A DNA stretch of 64,000 nt from Scytonema tolypothrichoides VB-61278 (GCF_000828085.3 NZ_JXCA02000023.1:543233-607232), one strand, 5' to 3'. Positions 8,025 through 18,154 are shown, numbered from the stretch's first letter. The notes: generated by a model from the sequence alone, not told the origin. Numbers and translations are program-made.

Positions 8025-10214
8025 TCAAACTACCTGATAAACAAAACTAAGACTTGCCCAATGATTCACATCCAACACATAGGAATCAGTCGCTGTAATG
8101 TTCATGTCGTTAACTGCACTGGCATTATGCAAATCTTGTAGAACAGCTTGTGCGACTTCTAGGGGGTTTATCAAGGGCTGAATGCGGTGCTGTTCTGCTT
8201 TGGGATACTTAGCAGCTTCTAAAGCAGCAAGAGACAGGGTAAAAGGTGCAGTACTAAAAATAAGTTGGGTTTCACTTAAGGAAGTTGGTGCTTGCACAAC
8301 CCATTCAAAACCTGAAGTCGTTTGTGGTACTGCCAAAGTCTCCCCTGGAAAGACGACTATATCTTTGAGAAGTAGTTTGACTTGCGATGAGTCTGGTTGA
8401 GTATCCTTGTACCAGGGCAGCAGGGCGATCGGAGTTCTACTGCTATTTAATGCTAGCAGCATCAGATAAACAGGGCGCGAGCTCTTGTTTTCCACTCGAT
8501 ACTGTATCTTACTGCCAAGGCTGACAGTGGGAATATCACCAAGTTCAGGATTGAATGACTTATTATTTGATGTTTCAGTGCTTTGAGTTCGCACAGTTTC
8601 TCGTTGTATGAGGGAACGAGGTGTTAGAGGGCTGATTACCTCTAATGTTGCCCTAATCCCCAAGCGAGAAGATCCTGTATTTTCTGTTAGTCGCCATAAC
8701 TTTGCCGCCAGTAAAGTTCCTAATTTTGGTTTTAACCGCTGCGCAGCCACCTTCACTGCTTCTCTCGCTTCTCCAGTAGTGCTTGGAATTAACTCGCCAC
8801 CAACAGAAAATAAACCGTAAGGAGTGGGAGACACGGCTGTAGAGTTTGTCGCGGCTACATCTTTGTTGTTCGCTTCAGGTACTCTCCCAAACACATAATC
8901 TGCTGATTGTTCTCCGGTGACTACGCTTAATACATGGGTGGCGGTTGCAAAAGCACTTGTTGCATCTACTCGTTCAATTCTTTCGAGTCCATTCAAGGCG
9001 ATTGTTAAACCAACATTTCGGGGTATTACTCGTACAGTTTCCTGAACAAGTTGTCCGACTTGGGGAGAAGTTGTACCATCAGAACTAAAAATTTGTGCTT
9101 TGGCTGTCAACCCAGCGCGCGATCGCAACGCCAGATGTATATTCGATCCTTCTTTTGTAATAACTGTAAGTCGTGAATTGACTCCGTAGTATGCCAATAC
9201 TTGTAGAGGTAATCCTCCCAGCCACAGTAGGATTGTTTTCCCATCATCCTCCACTCCTGTAACCACTCCTTCTGCACACGTGCTGTCTGGGAGCAAAATA
9301 TCTCCAATCGGTGTACGAGAAAGCTGATTCTTGCTATCTAGCAATAAAGCTGGCTGCTGTTTGGTACTACCCAACTGCTGAATAGAACCTCCCACATGAG
9401 ACAAACAGACTCGAATTGTTGTTGTTGGTGTGGTTTCCCATAAGTACTGGGTTAAGGCATAGGTAAAGAATCCCGCACTAAAACCAGACAACTGTCCTTC
9501 CCTTGCCAATTCCTTGGGGGTAGAGGTTGCGCAAAGCACAATGACTGACTCTTCACTAGAAACTTTTTCTTGTAGCTGTTTTTGCAACTCAAGTTCTTCT
9601 GGTAAGAGGATAGCTTGTTCTGGTTTTGGGAGGGCGCGAATTCGTAGGTTTGTTGGTAAGGAGTTCGAGGGAGTATAGTAGCTTGTATCTAACACTGCTG
9701 CTACATGGTTTGTGGCAAGCGATCGCAACATGAGCAACAGTGTGTCTTCTAATAAATAGTTGACATTTTTACTTTCTTGTAAATCTGTCTCATTAAATAA
9801 AACAAGAGCGTTTTGCTCTGTTTCCTGCATTTCTAATTTGACACGACTGCCATAGCCACTATAGTGGAAGAAAACGACATCATCAGGTTTAGCTTGCTTA
9901 ACCAGATGCTCGAAAAAAGTCGTCTCAATGGCTTTTCTTGTCGCTTGTTCATTAGTTAACGAGATAATATCAGACGGATGGAAACCAAAGCGGTGAATCA
10001 AAAGTTCTCTTTGTAGTTCCACATCAGTTAGACAACCGCTCAAAGCTGGAGATTGTGGGTACTGATTGATACCAACTAATAAAGCCAACTTACGCGGTGC
10101 AGATTGTGCAAAAGCTTGATAGTAGCGGCTTCCTAATGTCAACCACCCAGTTTCAATCGCACTCAACACCGCGAATATAGAACCAAAACTTTGTAAAAAC
10201 GTTCGCCGCTTCAT
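8025..10214 (-). CDS. Tat-exported caspase-fold protein (pseudo-orthocaspase) with DUF4384-like C-terminus
   Basis: This 729-residue protein starts with a twin-arginine-like signal (MKRRTFLQSF, then a hydrophobic stretch), suggesting export. A caspase/metacaspase p20-like domain follows (about residues 41-260), with LALLVGINQYP, LSGCLTDV, FFHYSGYGS and AVLDTSYY. In active orthocaspases the last two motifs carry the His-Cys pair (SGHGS, DxC); here they are Tyr121 and Ser178, so normal Cys protease activity is not expected. Such Tyr/Ser variants are known in cyanobacteria. The C-terminal third has a DUF4384-like segment (about 570-660; YLMLLALNSSRTPIALLPW). It may act as a scaffold or sensor; that is inference. 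The gene is flanked on the left by a 100-bp spacer and on the right by sat. Confidence 0.85.
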   Translation of the reverse strand: MKRRTFLQSFGSIFAVLSAIETGWLTLGSRYYQAFAQSAPRKLALLVGINQYPQSPALSGCLTDVELQRELLIHRFGFHPSDIISLTNEQATRKAIETTFFEHLVKQAKPDDVVFFHYSGYGSRVKLEMQETEQNALVLFNETDLQESKNVNYLLEDTLLLMLRSLATNHVAAVLDTSYYTPSNSLPTNLRIRALPKPEQAILLPEELELQKQLQEKVSSEESVIVLCATSTPKELAREGQLSGFSAGFFTYALTQYLWETTPTTTIRVCLSHVGGSIQQLGSTKQQPALLLDSKNQLSRTPIGDILLPDSTCAEGVVTGVEDDGKTILLWLGGLPLQVLAYYGVNSRLTVITKEGSNIHLALRSRAGLTAKAQIFSSDGTTSPQVGQLVQETVRVIPRNVGLTIALNGLERIERVDATSAFATATHVLSVVTGEQSADYVFGRVPEANNKDVAATNSTAVSPTPYGLFSVGGELIPSTTGEAREAVKVAAQRLKPKLGTLLAAKLWRLTENTGSSRLGIRATLEVISPLTPRSLIQRETVRTQSTETSNNKSFNPELGDIPTVSLGSKIQYRVENKSSRPVYLMLLALNSSRTPIALLPWYKDTQPDSSQVKLLLKDIVVFPGETLAVPQTTSGFEWVVQAPTSLSETQLIFSTAPFTLSLAALEAAKYPKAEQHRIQPLINPLEVAQAVLQDLHNASAVNDMNITATDSYVLDVNHWASLSFVYQVV

Positions 10215-10319
10215 AAGTTAAGTGAATAATCAGCCCTCAGTCTATCAGCTATAGCTTAAAGGGCTGAGGTCTGAGTGTAAAGCAACCTTTTACACTTTAT
10301 TATCTACCTTTAGTGTGGT

Positions 10320-11507
10320 TTAAATATCGTAAGTATGAACTGGTACTCGAATTGCCCGTGCCAATTCTGCTGCCACTTCTGGACGAGAAAATTCTGGTGG
10401 AGGTAATTCACCCCGGCGCAGCATTTCCCGCACTTTGGTTCCCGAAAGATGAATGCGCTCTTCTGGAAGACTAGGACTTGTTTTATTTGTCGCCATTTGC
10501 TCGGTACGCGTGCAGTAAAAGGCGTGTTCAAACATCATCGGTACAATGCCCAGTTCTTCAGGCTTAAACTCATAAAAGATGTGCTGAGCATCATAAGTGC
10601 CGTAATAATTTCCTACGCCAGCATGATCCCGCCCGACGATAAAGTGAGTGCAACCGTAGTTCTTGCGAATCAAAGCATGGAAAATTGCCTCCCGAGGACC
10701 AGCATAACGCATAGCCGAGGGATTAATTGCTAAAAGGACGCGGTTATGTGGGTAGTATTTTTCCATCAAAATTTCGTAGCAGCGCATGCGCACATCTGCA
10801 GGAATATCATCTTCTTTCGTCGCTCCTACCAATGGGTGCAAAAATAGACCATCCACAATTTCTAAAGCGCACTTTTGGATATATTCATGAGCGCGGTGGA
10901 TGGGGTTGCGAGTTTGGAACCCAACAATAGTTTTCCAGCCCATTTCCTGAAACACCTGTCGAGACTCGACGGGATCAACTTGGTATTTTGGAAACAGAGG
11001 ATGAGGCTCGCGTTCTAATAACCACGCATCACCTGCTAAATTTACAGAACCTTGATTATAAACCACCTGTACACCAGGATGCTTTGAATCATTGGTTCGA
11101 TAAACATGAACCGCTTCACGGGTTTTGTCGTAGTGATATTTTTGTGTTAACTCTAATACACCGATATATTGACCAGCAGAATTATCCAAGCGGACTAAAT
11201 CACCTTCTTTTAAAGAGGCGGCGACTTGCTCACCAACCGAAAGTGTAACAGGAATTGACCAAACGGTACCGTTGGCGAGCCGCATTTGAGCAACAACGCC
11301 GTTATAATCCTCCTGGTTCATAAAACCAGTTAGTGGACTAAAACCACCAATTGCAATCATTTGCAAATCTGATACAGCTCGTTCATCAAGTTGAACTCGC
11401 GGTAGAAAGTCGGCTTTTGAGAGAAATACTTGTTTTTGCTCAGGTGTAGCGATGCGATTCACCAATTGCCCACCGTGAGGGGCTATGCCATCTAAATGAT
11501 AACTCAA
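10320..11507 (-). CDS. sat: Sulfate adenylyltransferase (ATP sulfurylase)
   Basis: A 395-residue ATP sulfurylase that makes adenosine 5'-phosphosulfate from ATP and sulfate, the first step of assimilatory sulfate reduction. Visible motifs are [10 protein letters not shown] (about 54-63), the nucleotide-binding [11 protein letters not shown] (Q198-E208), [12 protein letters not shown], and the C-terminal [27 protein letters not shown]. It has no fused APS-kinase domain. The start is a TTG with AAAGGA six bases upstream. It is transcribed in the same direction as the caspase-fold gene 105 bp downstream, but nothing ties the two functionally. Confidence 0.97.
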   Translation of the reverse strand: MSYHLDGIAPHGGQLVNRIATPEQKQVFLSKADFLPRVQLDERAVSDLQMIAIGGFSPLTGFMNQEDYNGVVAQMRLANGTVWSIPVTLSVGEQVAASLKEGDLVRLDNSAGQYIGVLELTQKYHYDKTREAVHVYRTNDSKHPGVQVVYNQGSVNLAGDAWLLEREPHPLFPKYQVDPVESRQVFQEMGWKTIVGFQTRNPIHRAHEYIQKCALEIVDGLFLHPLVGATKEDDIPADVRMRCYEILMEKYYPHNRVLLAINPSAMRYAGPREAIFHALIRKNYGCTHFIVGRDHAGVGNYYGTYDAQHIFYEFKPEELGIVPMMFEHAFYCTRTEQMATNKTSPSLPEERIHLSGTKVREMLRRGELPPPEFSRPEVAAELARAIRVPVHTYDI

Positions 11508-11992
11508 GGCTGTCCTTTCTTTCGATAACTACATTTTTTTTTAATCTATGTATTAACTTATCATTTTACGTTTGGCAGATTCTTAAAAAAGTTTCTGAAA
11601 AGGGAACGCTTAACTCTGAACAGGGAATAGGGAATAGAGAACAAAGGTGTACCTAGGTGATCAAAAATATTTGGAGGAGTCCTAAATGAGACTCAGAAGT
11701 AGCAAGGAAATCTTTATGAGCGATCTGCCGAACGCGAGTGCTGAGCGCTTTGTGCGCAAGGCTAGCGTTGCTATCGCTTCTCCCGACTCTGACTATAAGC
11801 ATAGTCAATACCCGTATCATTTTTTGAGAAAGCCCCGATGGTATGCAAAGTCGATTCGAGCAACTATATTATAATGAGCAAAGCAAAAATGTTTATTGCA
11901 GACAGAGAAATAATTTTCTGTCTTCACAAAATGGCACGCCCCAAAAAAGGGAAGTTTACAGATTAGATTGCACGTCAATAACTGTTTATCTG
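11508..11992. other. Gene-free spacer upstream of sat
   Basis: A 485-bp spacer between sat and the FHA gene. It holds an A/G-rich word repeat near 11618-11645 (gggaatagggaatagag). Around 11717-11790 there is a GC-rich stretch that resembles the dispersed repeats elsewhere in the window. A 62-codon frame at 11686-11874 runs through that repeat and has no family resemblance, so I do not call it a gene. The sat promoter must lie in the first part. Confidence 0.45.
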
Positions 11993-12775
11993 TTAATTCT
12001 TTCGCAAACTAAAGTTCAAAATTTTCCCAGTCGTAAATAGTTGACATCCAGCGACTAACAAAGCACAGGATCCGAGGATAGCTAAAAGAGATGCAGGCAC
12101 AAAGGCATTGCCATTAAAAAACATGATTGTAATTCCTAATGCCATCAAAGACCATGCTAAATGACGGAATGCATGACGACAGATAAGGACTACAACCCCT
12201 AGAGCACATGAAATGACACCTGGAATGCGTACAGAAACAGCAATCTGAGTATTCACTGCTAAAATAAAAATTCCTGCTATCATCAATACCAAGCCAATGA
12301 GCTTAGTAAAAAGCTCCATTCGAGATTGGCTTGTGTTCGCAACCAATTCAACCTGAATCACTGTGGGTGAATGATTCAGCATTGTATTATCAGAGTGAGT
12401 TGCTAATTCTTGTTCTTGTTTCACCAGAAAGATAAATGTGAGCTTACCCCCATGACCTAGGTCTATCTGATCTCCAAACTTAAGTGGATAGCGCTTTGTT
12501 GGCTCTAGCTTGATATTATTGAGATATGTACCATTGACGCTGCCAACATCAACGAGATAGTAAGTACTTTTTTCGACATGAATCTCTGCATGGAGTCGAG
12601 AAGCAAAATTGGCATTTGGTAAGCCTGCTACATTGATATCAGGCATAGTCTGATCTTTGGGCTTGCCAATGCGAATAACAGAAAAATTTTGCGGCAACTC
12701 AAGAGGAGTGTCGGTTTGAACATGAAAAAGTTCTAAACTCAGCCCTGTTGTCTGTGATCTGCCTGGGTTTTGCAT
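11993..12775 (-). CDS. FHA-domain membrane protein
   Basis: This 260-residue protein has an N-terminal forkhead-associated domain (about residues 30-115), which binds phosphothreonine. Conserved FHA points are visible: FSVIRIGK, a SRLHAEI run (usually SRxHA), and SVNGTYLN, the Asn-Gly-Thr turn. The C-terminal half has four hydrophobic helices (about 155-255), placing the FHA domain at the cytoplasmic face of the membrane. No kinase gene is adjacent. In cyanobacteria such proteins are expected to read out Ser/Thr kinase signalling, but the partner here is unknown. Confidence 0.9.
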   Translation of the reverse strand: MQNPGRSQTTGLSLELFHVQTDTPLELPQNFSVIRIGKPKDQTMPDINVAGLPNANFASRLHAEIHVEKSTYYLVDVGSVNGTYLNNIKLEPTKRYPLKFGDQIDLGHGGKLTFIFLVKQEQELATHSDNTMLNHSPTVIQVELVANTSQSRMELFTKLIGLVLMIAGIFILAVNTQIAVSVRIPGVISCALGVVVLICRHAFRHLAWSLMALGITIMFFNGNAFVPASLLAILGSCALLVAGCQLFTTGKILNFSLRKN

Positions 12776-13136
12776 GCCTTATCTTTAGGGAGCAATTTTT
12801 CAATCAATTACAATTACCTTGTTTGGTCGTTAAGATGCTTCAGGTGATAACTCTCGATTTTTTGTCTTAATTTTAATACTTATATGAACTGTACAATATT
12901 ATATTCGCTCAGGAACACTCTGCCGTCTTGTAGACGATAGATTCATAACAATTTATTAAGTAACCACTGTAGAAAACGGGAAAAATTTACACTTGCTTGC
13001 ACCACATTAAATAAATTTAATATGGCAAAAGTCCCTGGTTGAGGCGGGTGCAGTGTCAATTTTCCACTAGCACTCAAATAGTTGAGAACCAACTCTTTCG
13101 CCAAGTCATTCAGGGGAGATAAACGTTATTGTAGTC
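12776..13136. other. Gene-free spacer
   Basis: A 361-bp AT-rich spacer between the FHA gene and the PlsY/PEP-synthase-like fusion gene, both on the minus strand. No open frame, strong hairpin or repeat was recognised. It must hold the FHA gene promoter. Confidence 0.4.
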
Positions 13137-16106
13137 TTAAGTCTCGGATATTTCCACAATACCTCTATACCCATCAATCCACACTTTCTGGCCATCTTGC
13201 AATAATGACATAGCATTTGTCACATCCATGATCGCAGGAATACCATACTCGCGAGCAATGATTGCCCCGTGAGAAAGTCGTCCACCCGCTTCAGCAATCA
13301 ATCCTCCAGCCCTAACAAGTAGAGGTGCCCAACCGGAATCTGTATAAGGTACAACCAGGATGACGTCTCGGTCAATATCAGCAACACTTTGTAAATTCCG
13401 CAACACCTTAACCCGTCCTTCTGCTTGTCCAGGGCTGGCAGGAATGCCTTGTAAAACACGGTTAGGGGAAGGAATTGCAGTTTGCAAAGGAAATACGGGA
13501 GGATTATTGCCGTAAACTAAAAGGGGTACTGGATTTCGCTGATTATCTTGTGCAAATTGTGTGCGCCTCAGTTGTACTAAACCCTGCAACTGTTGGATAA
13601 AAGCAGGTTCCAAACTTTCAATAAGACGCCGTACTTCCTCAAACTCTAAGAAAAAGATATCTCCTGGTTGTTTGAGTAAACCCGACTTTAACCAAACTTG
13701 TTCCAACGCTACAAAACACCAGCGCAACTCAGCTAAAAGTCGAGAATATACCTCTGTGACTCGCCCTTTAAGATGCACACGCTTTTGGACAAACCCTCTC
13801 TTCTTTTTCCTTCGACACTTTTGGTGTTTAAGCGGTTCATTTGTGTGCATAAATTGTACAAACAACTGCTTAACCGCCTCTGATTCTTCTTTCCAGGTGG
13901 GAACGGCAATATCAGTTCCCACTTCGCTTAAATAACCGTAACACTCAAGCAATTTGTCGAACTTGTTTACAATTTCTTGCCCTTCGGGGGTTCGTCTTAG
14001 CTGCGCAAACACTTTATCTGGGTTAAACTCAGGTAATATCTGCCTAGCATTTATGGCTAAATCTTGAATTGCTCGCAACGCCGCTACCTCTGGCGTCCGA
14101 CTGTTATCAAGATCCCCATCCTTCACCCGAAATATCGCTTGTCGCAACGCCGCACTCAACGGAGCTAATATACTGTAGTATGTTGCACGGCGAAGTAACT
14201 CTAGAATAAAATTAATTCTTGCCAACAGCTTTGTTGGATCGAGGTTTTCTACGGGTTCTTGAGTTAACTGAGACAAACCCGGAACAAACCGCTTGCGATT
14301 ATCCCTGTTGAAATCCAGTGTGAGAGAAAACTCCCGCAACAGCAAACGCATTAAACCAGGAAAATTCCGCAAGGTGCTTTCTATAGGAGGCCGACTCATT
14401 TTTGCTCCCCTAGTTAAAAACTCCAAGCTTTCAGGGGGTAAACCCATGCGGCGGAAAATTTCTCCTATTAAGGTGGCGTTAAAGTAAGATCTCGAATAGT
14501 GCAATGTCGCTGTTTGGTTAAAATCTAGCCCCACAGAGCGTTCACCCAACACCAAAGCAAAAATTTCTCCCCAGACGCCACAAGTTAAAGGACGATTGAT
14601 CGACCAAGTTAATGGGCGAATCAGTCCAGGAATCACCTCCGCAGCAATTTTGCGCGTCCATATAGGTAGTAGGGTGGTTATGGGTCGAGTTTGCAATGTC
14701 CAAAGAGTTTGACCATCGTATGTCCACTCAATATCTTGAGGAATACCGTGGTAATGTTCTTCCAGATGTCGAGATAGATATGCGACTTGCTTGATTAATG
14801 TTGGTGGTACATTTCCCTCACCCTCTAATTGAATAGAAGTGAAATTATCTGTCTCAACCACATAAGCGCGGTACTGTTCAGGCGTGACTCGTCCAGAAAC
14901 GACACCCGTGGCGTTTCCTGGCAAAGCTTCAATGATGATCGCATCTCCTTGTTTGGTAATCGGATCACGAGTAAAAGCAACGCCGGAATAGACACCTTGC
15001 ACTTGTTGTTGAATCAACACCGCCATTGCATCAAAGGCGGCGCGTTCACCCGTATGTTGCCCAGAGTCGTTCTGGGACTTTGCTGCGTTACTCTGGAATG
15101 GAGAATCCTGTTTTGAAATAACAGGGTTGGCAACAGGGGCTGAGCGATGATCGCGTCGATACTGTATTGCCCTTTCACTATTGTATGAGGCTCGACACCG
15201 GGCGATCGCATCTCGCAACTCCTGTTTGCTCGTCACATTCAAAACCGTTTCATACTGTCCTGCTGCTGAAGCAAGTTCTGTATCTTCTCCAATTGCTGAG
15301 GAACGTACCACAAACGGTAATAAATCTGAAGGTTGAAGCATTTCTATCAACGGTTCAGGGTTCTGGTACGGACCAATGATCCATCCCTTTGGAACTGGAT
15401 AACCCCATCGTTTGACTTCGGCTAATCGAGCTGCCTTTTGTCCCACAAAAGCAGCATCCAATTCGTCATCTAAAGTGAGAATATTTTGATTTCCGCGAAA
15501 AAATTTAAACGCTGCTTGTGAGTCGCTTTGTGCGTCTTCAACAGGAAGATTCAAATCATCAGGAATTTGTTTGTAAATCCAGCCAAGTAACCCAGCAAGA
15601 GCAGCCGCAGCCACAATTCTTGCTGGGGCTTCAGGATGCAAGAGGGCTACAATTACAGGAAATAGAACTAAAATTCCAAATTTTGCCAATTGCCTAGACC
15701 GCACAACGGTAAAACTTGCGCTGGCAAGCAATAACACAAAAATTGCCGCAAGTGGATCATGTACGCTAAATCCCCACACAGCGTTAGTCGTGCCAGCTCC
15801 TTTACCCGCCAAGAATCTACCTAATACTAAGCCAATCAGAGCAATTAATTCCCAAGCTGAACCCTCTCCAAAGAAAATACGAGCCAGCAAGACAGCAGCA
15901 ATACCTTTGATCGCTTCTGAAAAAACAGCCAGAATTCCAACCAGTGTACCGCCGTGGTAAAAAGCAGATGAAACACTAATATTGCCTGTACCAATTTGTG
16001 CTAACTGCCGCCCTGTTGTAGCTTGAGTAAGCCAAGCTATGATTGGTAGCGCACCTAACACCGGGCAGACAATGAAAACGACTACAATACCCCAAAGTTC
16101 TAACAT
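13137..16106 (-). CDS. Fusion of PlsY-like membrane domain with PEP-synthase/phosphotransferase-like domains
   Basis: A 989-residue two-part protein. Residues about 1-185 form a polytopic membrane domain like the acyl-phosphate:glycerol-3-phosphate acyltransferase PlsY, with degenerate versions of its glycine motifs (GTGNISVSSAFYHGG; LGRFLAGKGAG). Residues about 215-500 are an ATP-grasp PEP/pyruvate-binding domain (FVVRSSAIGEDTELASAAGQYETVLNV; DIEWTYDGQTLWTLQTRPI). The C-terminal swivelling phospho-His domain (about 890-985) carries the likely catalytic His946 in GGRLSHGAIIARE. The TIM-barrel domain of true PEP synthase is absent, leaving the ATP-grasp/middle/His order seen in rifampicin phosphotransferase-type enzymes. 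A basic patch (KCRRKKKRGF) sits in the middle region. Whether either half is active is unknown; both keep most key residues. Confidence 0.82.
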   Translation of the reverse strand: MLELWGIVVVFIVCPVLGALPIIAWLTQATTGRQLAQIGTGNISVSSAFYHGGTLVGILAVFSEAIKGIAAVLLARIFFGEGSAWELIALIGLVLGRFLAGKGAGTTNAVWGFSVHDPLAAIFVLLLASASFTVVRSRQLAKFGILVLFPVIVALLHPEAPARIVAAAALAGLLGWIYKQIPDDLNLPVEDAQSDSQAAFKFFRGNQNILTLDDELDAAFVGQKAARLAEVKRWGYPVPKGWIIGPYQNPEPLIEMLQPSDLLPFVVRSSAIGEDTELASAAGQYETVLNVTSKQELRDAIARCRASYNSERAIQYRRDHRSAPVANPVISKQDSPFQSNAAKSQNDSGQHTGERAAFDAMAVLIQQQVQGVYSGVAFTRDPITKQGDAIIIEALPGNATGVVSGRVTPEQYRAYVVETDNFTSIQLEGEGNVPPTLIKQVAYLSRHLEEHYHGIPQDIEWTYDGQTLWTLQTRPITTLLPIWTRKIAAEVIPGLIRPLTWSINRPLTCGVWGEIFALVLGERSVGLDFNQTATLHYSRSYFNATLIGEIFRRMGLPPESLEFLTRGAKMSRPPIESTLRNFPGLMRLLLREFSLTLDFNRDNRKRFVPGLSQLTQEPVENLDPTKLLARINFILELLRRATYYSILAPLSAALRQAIFRVKDGDLDNSRTPEVAALRAIQDLAINARQILPEFNPDKVFAQLRRTPEGQEIVNKFDKLLECYGYLSEVGTDIAVPTWKEESEAVKQLFVQFMHTNEPLKHQKCRRKKKRGFVQKRVHLKGRVTEVYSRLLAELRWCFVALEQVWLKSGLLKQPGDIFFLEFEEVRRLIESLEPAFIQQLQGLVQLRRTQFAQDNQRNPVPLLVYGNNPPVFPLQTAIPSPNRVLQGIPASPGQAEGRVKVLRNLQSVADIDRDVILVVPYTDSGWAPLLVRAGGLIAEAGGRLSHGAIIAREYGIPAIMDVTNAMSLLQDGQKVWIDGYRGIVEISET

Positions 16107-16408
16107 TTTTGCTTTTGGATTTTAGATGTGTTTTCAATCTAAAATCTCAAACCTTAAATTTAATAATTATTTTTCTTCGTCATTACACCATAGTGGTACA
16201 CACTTGGCTGTGACGAAAATCGTCTTTGCCAATGTCTTTTACCACTTGCTCAATTAAACTTTTTCTGCTTTTGACTATTGAAAATGATTTATAGTTCCAG
16301 TCATACCTGAGCAGAGCATTTACGCTCATACATAAGCGAAAAATGATACTCAGGATGACTTGTGATGATACATCTAGCTCCCTGAAGTTGGGAGTCCCAT
16401 TATGCTAT

Positions 16409-16549
16409 TTAGTGAACTGCGTAGGCTGCTTGCAGTGCCCAAATGATCAGCGCCAAAATTGACCCTAGAAGCAGCACGGAAGAGATGGTGACTACTTTTG
16501 GGGAATCAGCGCCCTCAAACTTCATAATTCCTCGGTTTAAGTCGGACAT
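16409..16549 (-). CDS. 46-residue single-helix membrane protein, possibly photosystem-associated
   Basis: A short frame encodes a hydrophilic N-terminus (MSDLNRGIMKFEGADSPK), one strongly hydrophobic helix (about residues 19-43) and the C-terminus AAYAVH. A perfect AGGAGG lies 11 nt upstream of the ATG (16561-16566 on the plus strand), which strongly supports translation. The layout resembles small cyanobacterial thylakoid proteins, perhaps the Psb35-related group, but I cannot confirm that name. It lies alone in a long spacer, 302 bp downstream of the PlsY fusion gene start. Confidence 0.72.
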   Translation of the reverse strand: MSDLNRGIMKFEGADSPKVVTISSVLLLGSILALIIWALQAAYAVH

Positions 16550-16841
16550 AGCTTTGTAATCCTCCTTATGTTACAGTGCTAACGTGTCCGTTTCGATTCT
16601 AGTCCTTCGGAATGCATTTGATGCAAAGTTTCTATTACGATTTTGTTTAAGCTTCGCAATATTTTCATCGTTATAAATACTCATATTAATAGAGTCTTTG
16701 TCTTGTTTTAGACATTTTTATTACTGAATTGATCACAGAAAATTGAATAAGTTAGAACGTGACGATTGTCATAGACGATTCAAACAGTGAACACTAAACA
16801 CTGAACACTGAACAAGGGGTGGACGAGTCCGTTTCTGCCTG

Positions 16842-16924
16842 CTAACTGATAACTGATCACTGGTAACTGGTAACTGGTAACTGATAACTGGTAACTGATA
16901 ACTGATAACTGGTAACTGATAACA
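16842..16924. repeat. Heptamer tandem repeat (taactgg/taactga)
   Basis: About eleven head-to-tail copies of a 7-bp unit alternating between TAACTGG and TAACTGA, with one imperfect unit. A second heptamer family (acactga/acactaa) lies just upstream at about 16786-16812. Short tandemly repeated sequences of this period are typical of heterocystous cyanobacterial spacers. Confidence 0.85.
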
Positions 16925-17982
16925 TCAGAGCAAAAAGCCCATCTCCCTTTCAGGCAGCAAGGCTGATTCGTTCCATAACGGTAAGAATTTTGTCAATATC
17001 ATGCCCTCAGAAATGTACCATTCTGATGCCAAAATTGAGTCTGAGCGATTTTGCACCCATGATTTTCATCTCCTCAAAACTTAACGATGTAAGCCTTTCA
17101 GCGAATGAAACAGCCTTGCCGTGGATAGTACTATAGCTGACACGATACTTTTGTAAAAAATTTACATTTGAAGGAAAAGTTCACGTAATATTTACGGTTC
17201 TCTCTTGAAAATACTTGTTAACATCTAGTAAAGGGGCTAATTTAATACTAAAGCAAAGGTTTAGTATTCAGTAGAGTTATCTGTTGGTTATGCAGGCACT
17301 ACCTCAACCTTTCACGAATTTTTGTAAAAAAAGACATAAATAAGCAGATTAAATACTTGTCTTTTGCAAGTCAGTATAAATACTGAATGCAGAGGCACCA
17401 GAGGTGCAAGAGAGTAAATGCAAGTTTTGCACTTTATTAAATCCCACATTCCTTGCTAATGAACCCACTCGAAACTCCCAACATCGACAGAATTGCGTCA
17501 TGTTTGTATTTTGATAGCAACATTCTGACTGCGATAAGCCGGAGGCTTTAGCTTGTGCGTATCGCATATGTCTGCAGCACCTGAGTGCGAATGCTGCGCG
17601 CCGAGAGTGCCTGTGCACACGACTCACGGCTTATTGCTTTATACAGCAGCCATACAGCAGTCAGAAGTCAGAAGCCCATGAGGAGACTCCAAAGGATCGA
17701 GTCAGAAGTAAAAAGGCTTTATATCTCGCTTTTAGACGTTACTGTTTGTACTTCACGCACGAACAACGTGCTGTATTTGTACTCATCATTTGCTCTTGCT
17801 CTCAAAACTCAGTAAGCAGTTTATTTCTTATACTCTGCTTTAAATTTTTGTCGGCAAATTTTCTAATCCACAAAAGCTGTTTTTTAATGTAAAAAATGAT
17901 ACAGAAATACTCCAAAGATTTTTGCGAAGTTTCGTACACCTCAAAGAGCCTTCTTTCCTGTTAAGAGTTCCCTCCATACGCA
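16925..17982. other. Long gene-free spacer, one possible decayed frame
   Basis: About 1.06 kb without a convincing gene. On the minus strand between about 17200 and 16952 a frame reads through RVSYSTIHGKAVSFAERL, then KSLRLNFGIRMVHF, one stop, then GHDIDKILTVMERI. That looks protein-like and may be a decayed gene, but I cannot name a family. Frames at 17349-17627 (minus) and 17585-17815 (plus) overlap repeat-like GC-rich sequence near 17530-17640 and are not supported. Confidence 0.4.
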
Positions 17983-18120
17983 AGTCATTTCACCCTTTGG
18001 GTATGACCTCCGGTCACGCTGCGCTTTAGCCCTCTGGGCGTGCGCAAAGCGCATACGCCAGAGCAAGCGTGAGGGAAAGCCGTCATTCGCAGGTTGTCGT
18101 CACCAAATAAAACCGGATTC
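17983..18120 (-). repeat. Dispersed repeat, copy A (inverted relative to copy at 28860)
   Basis: Read on the minus strand, this roughly 138-bp segment runs from AATCCGGTTTTATTTGGTGA to AGGGTGAAATGACT. It aligns with the plus strand at 28860-28994, sharing 19 of 20 bases at one end and similar central words (TCTGGCGTATGC, GGGCTAAAGC, CATACCC.AAGGGTGAA). It includes inverted sub-repeats. It ends 35 bp before the glycosyltransferase start. Confidence 0.7.
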
Positions 18121-18154
18121 TTATAGCTACCTTTCAAAAACACCATAAACCAAA

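Noticed and set aside
11686-11874. 62-codon frame upstream of sat
   Set aside because: It overlaps a repeat-like GC-rich patch and shows no protein-like pattern.
17349-17815. Two opposing frames of 92 and 76 codons
   Set aside because: They overlap a repeat patch at 17530-17640, have mixed composition and no start signals.
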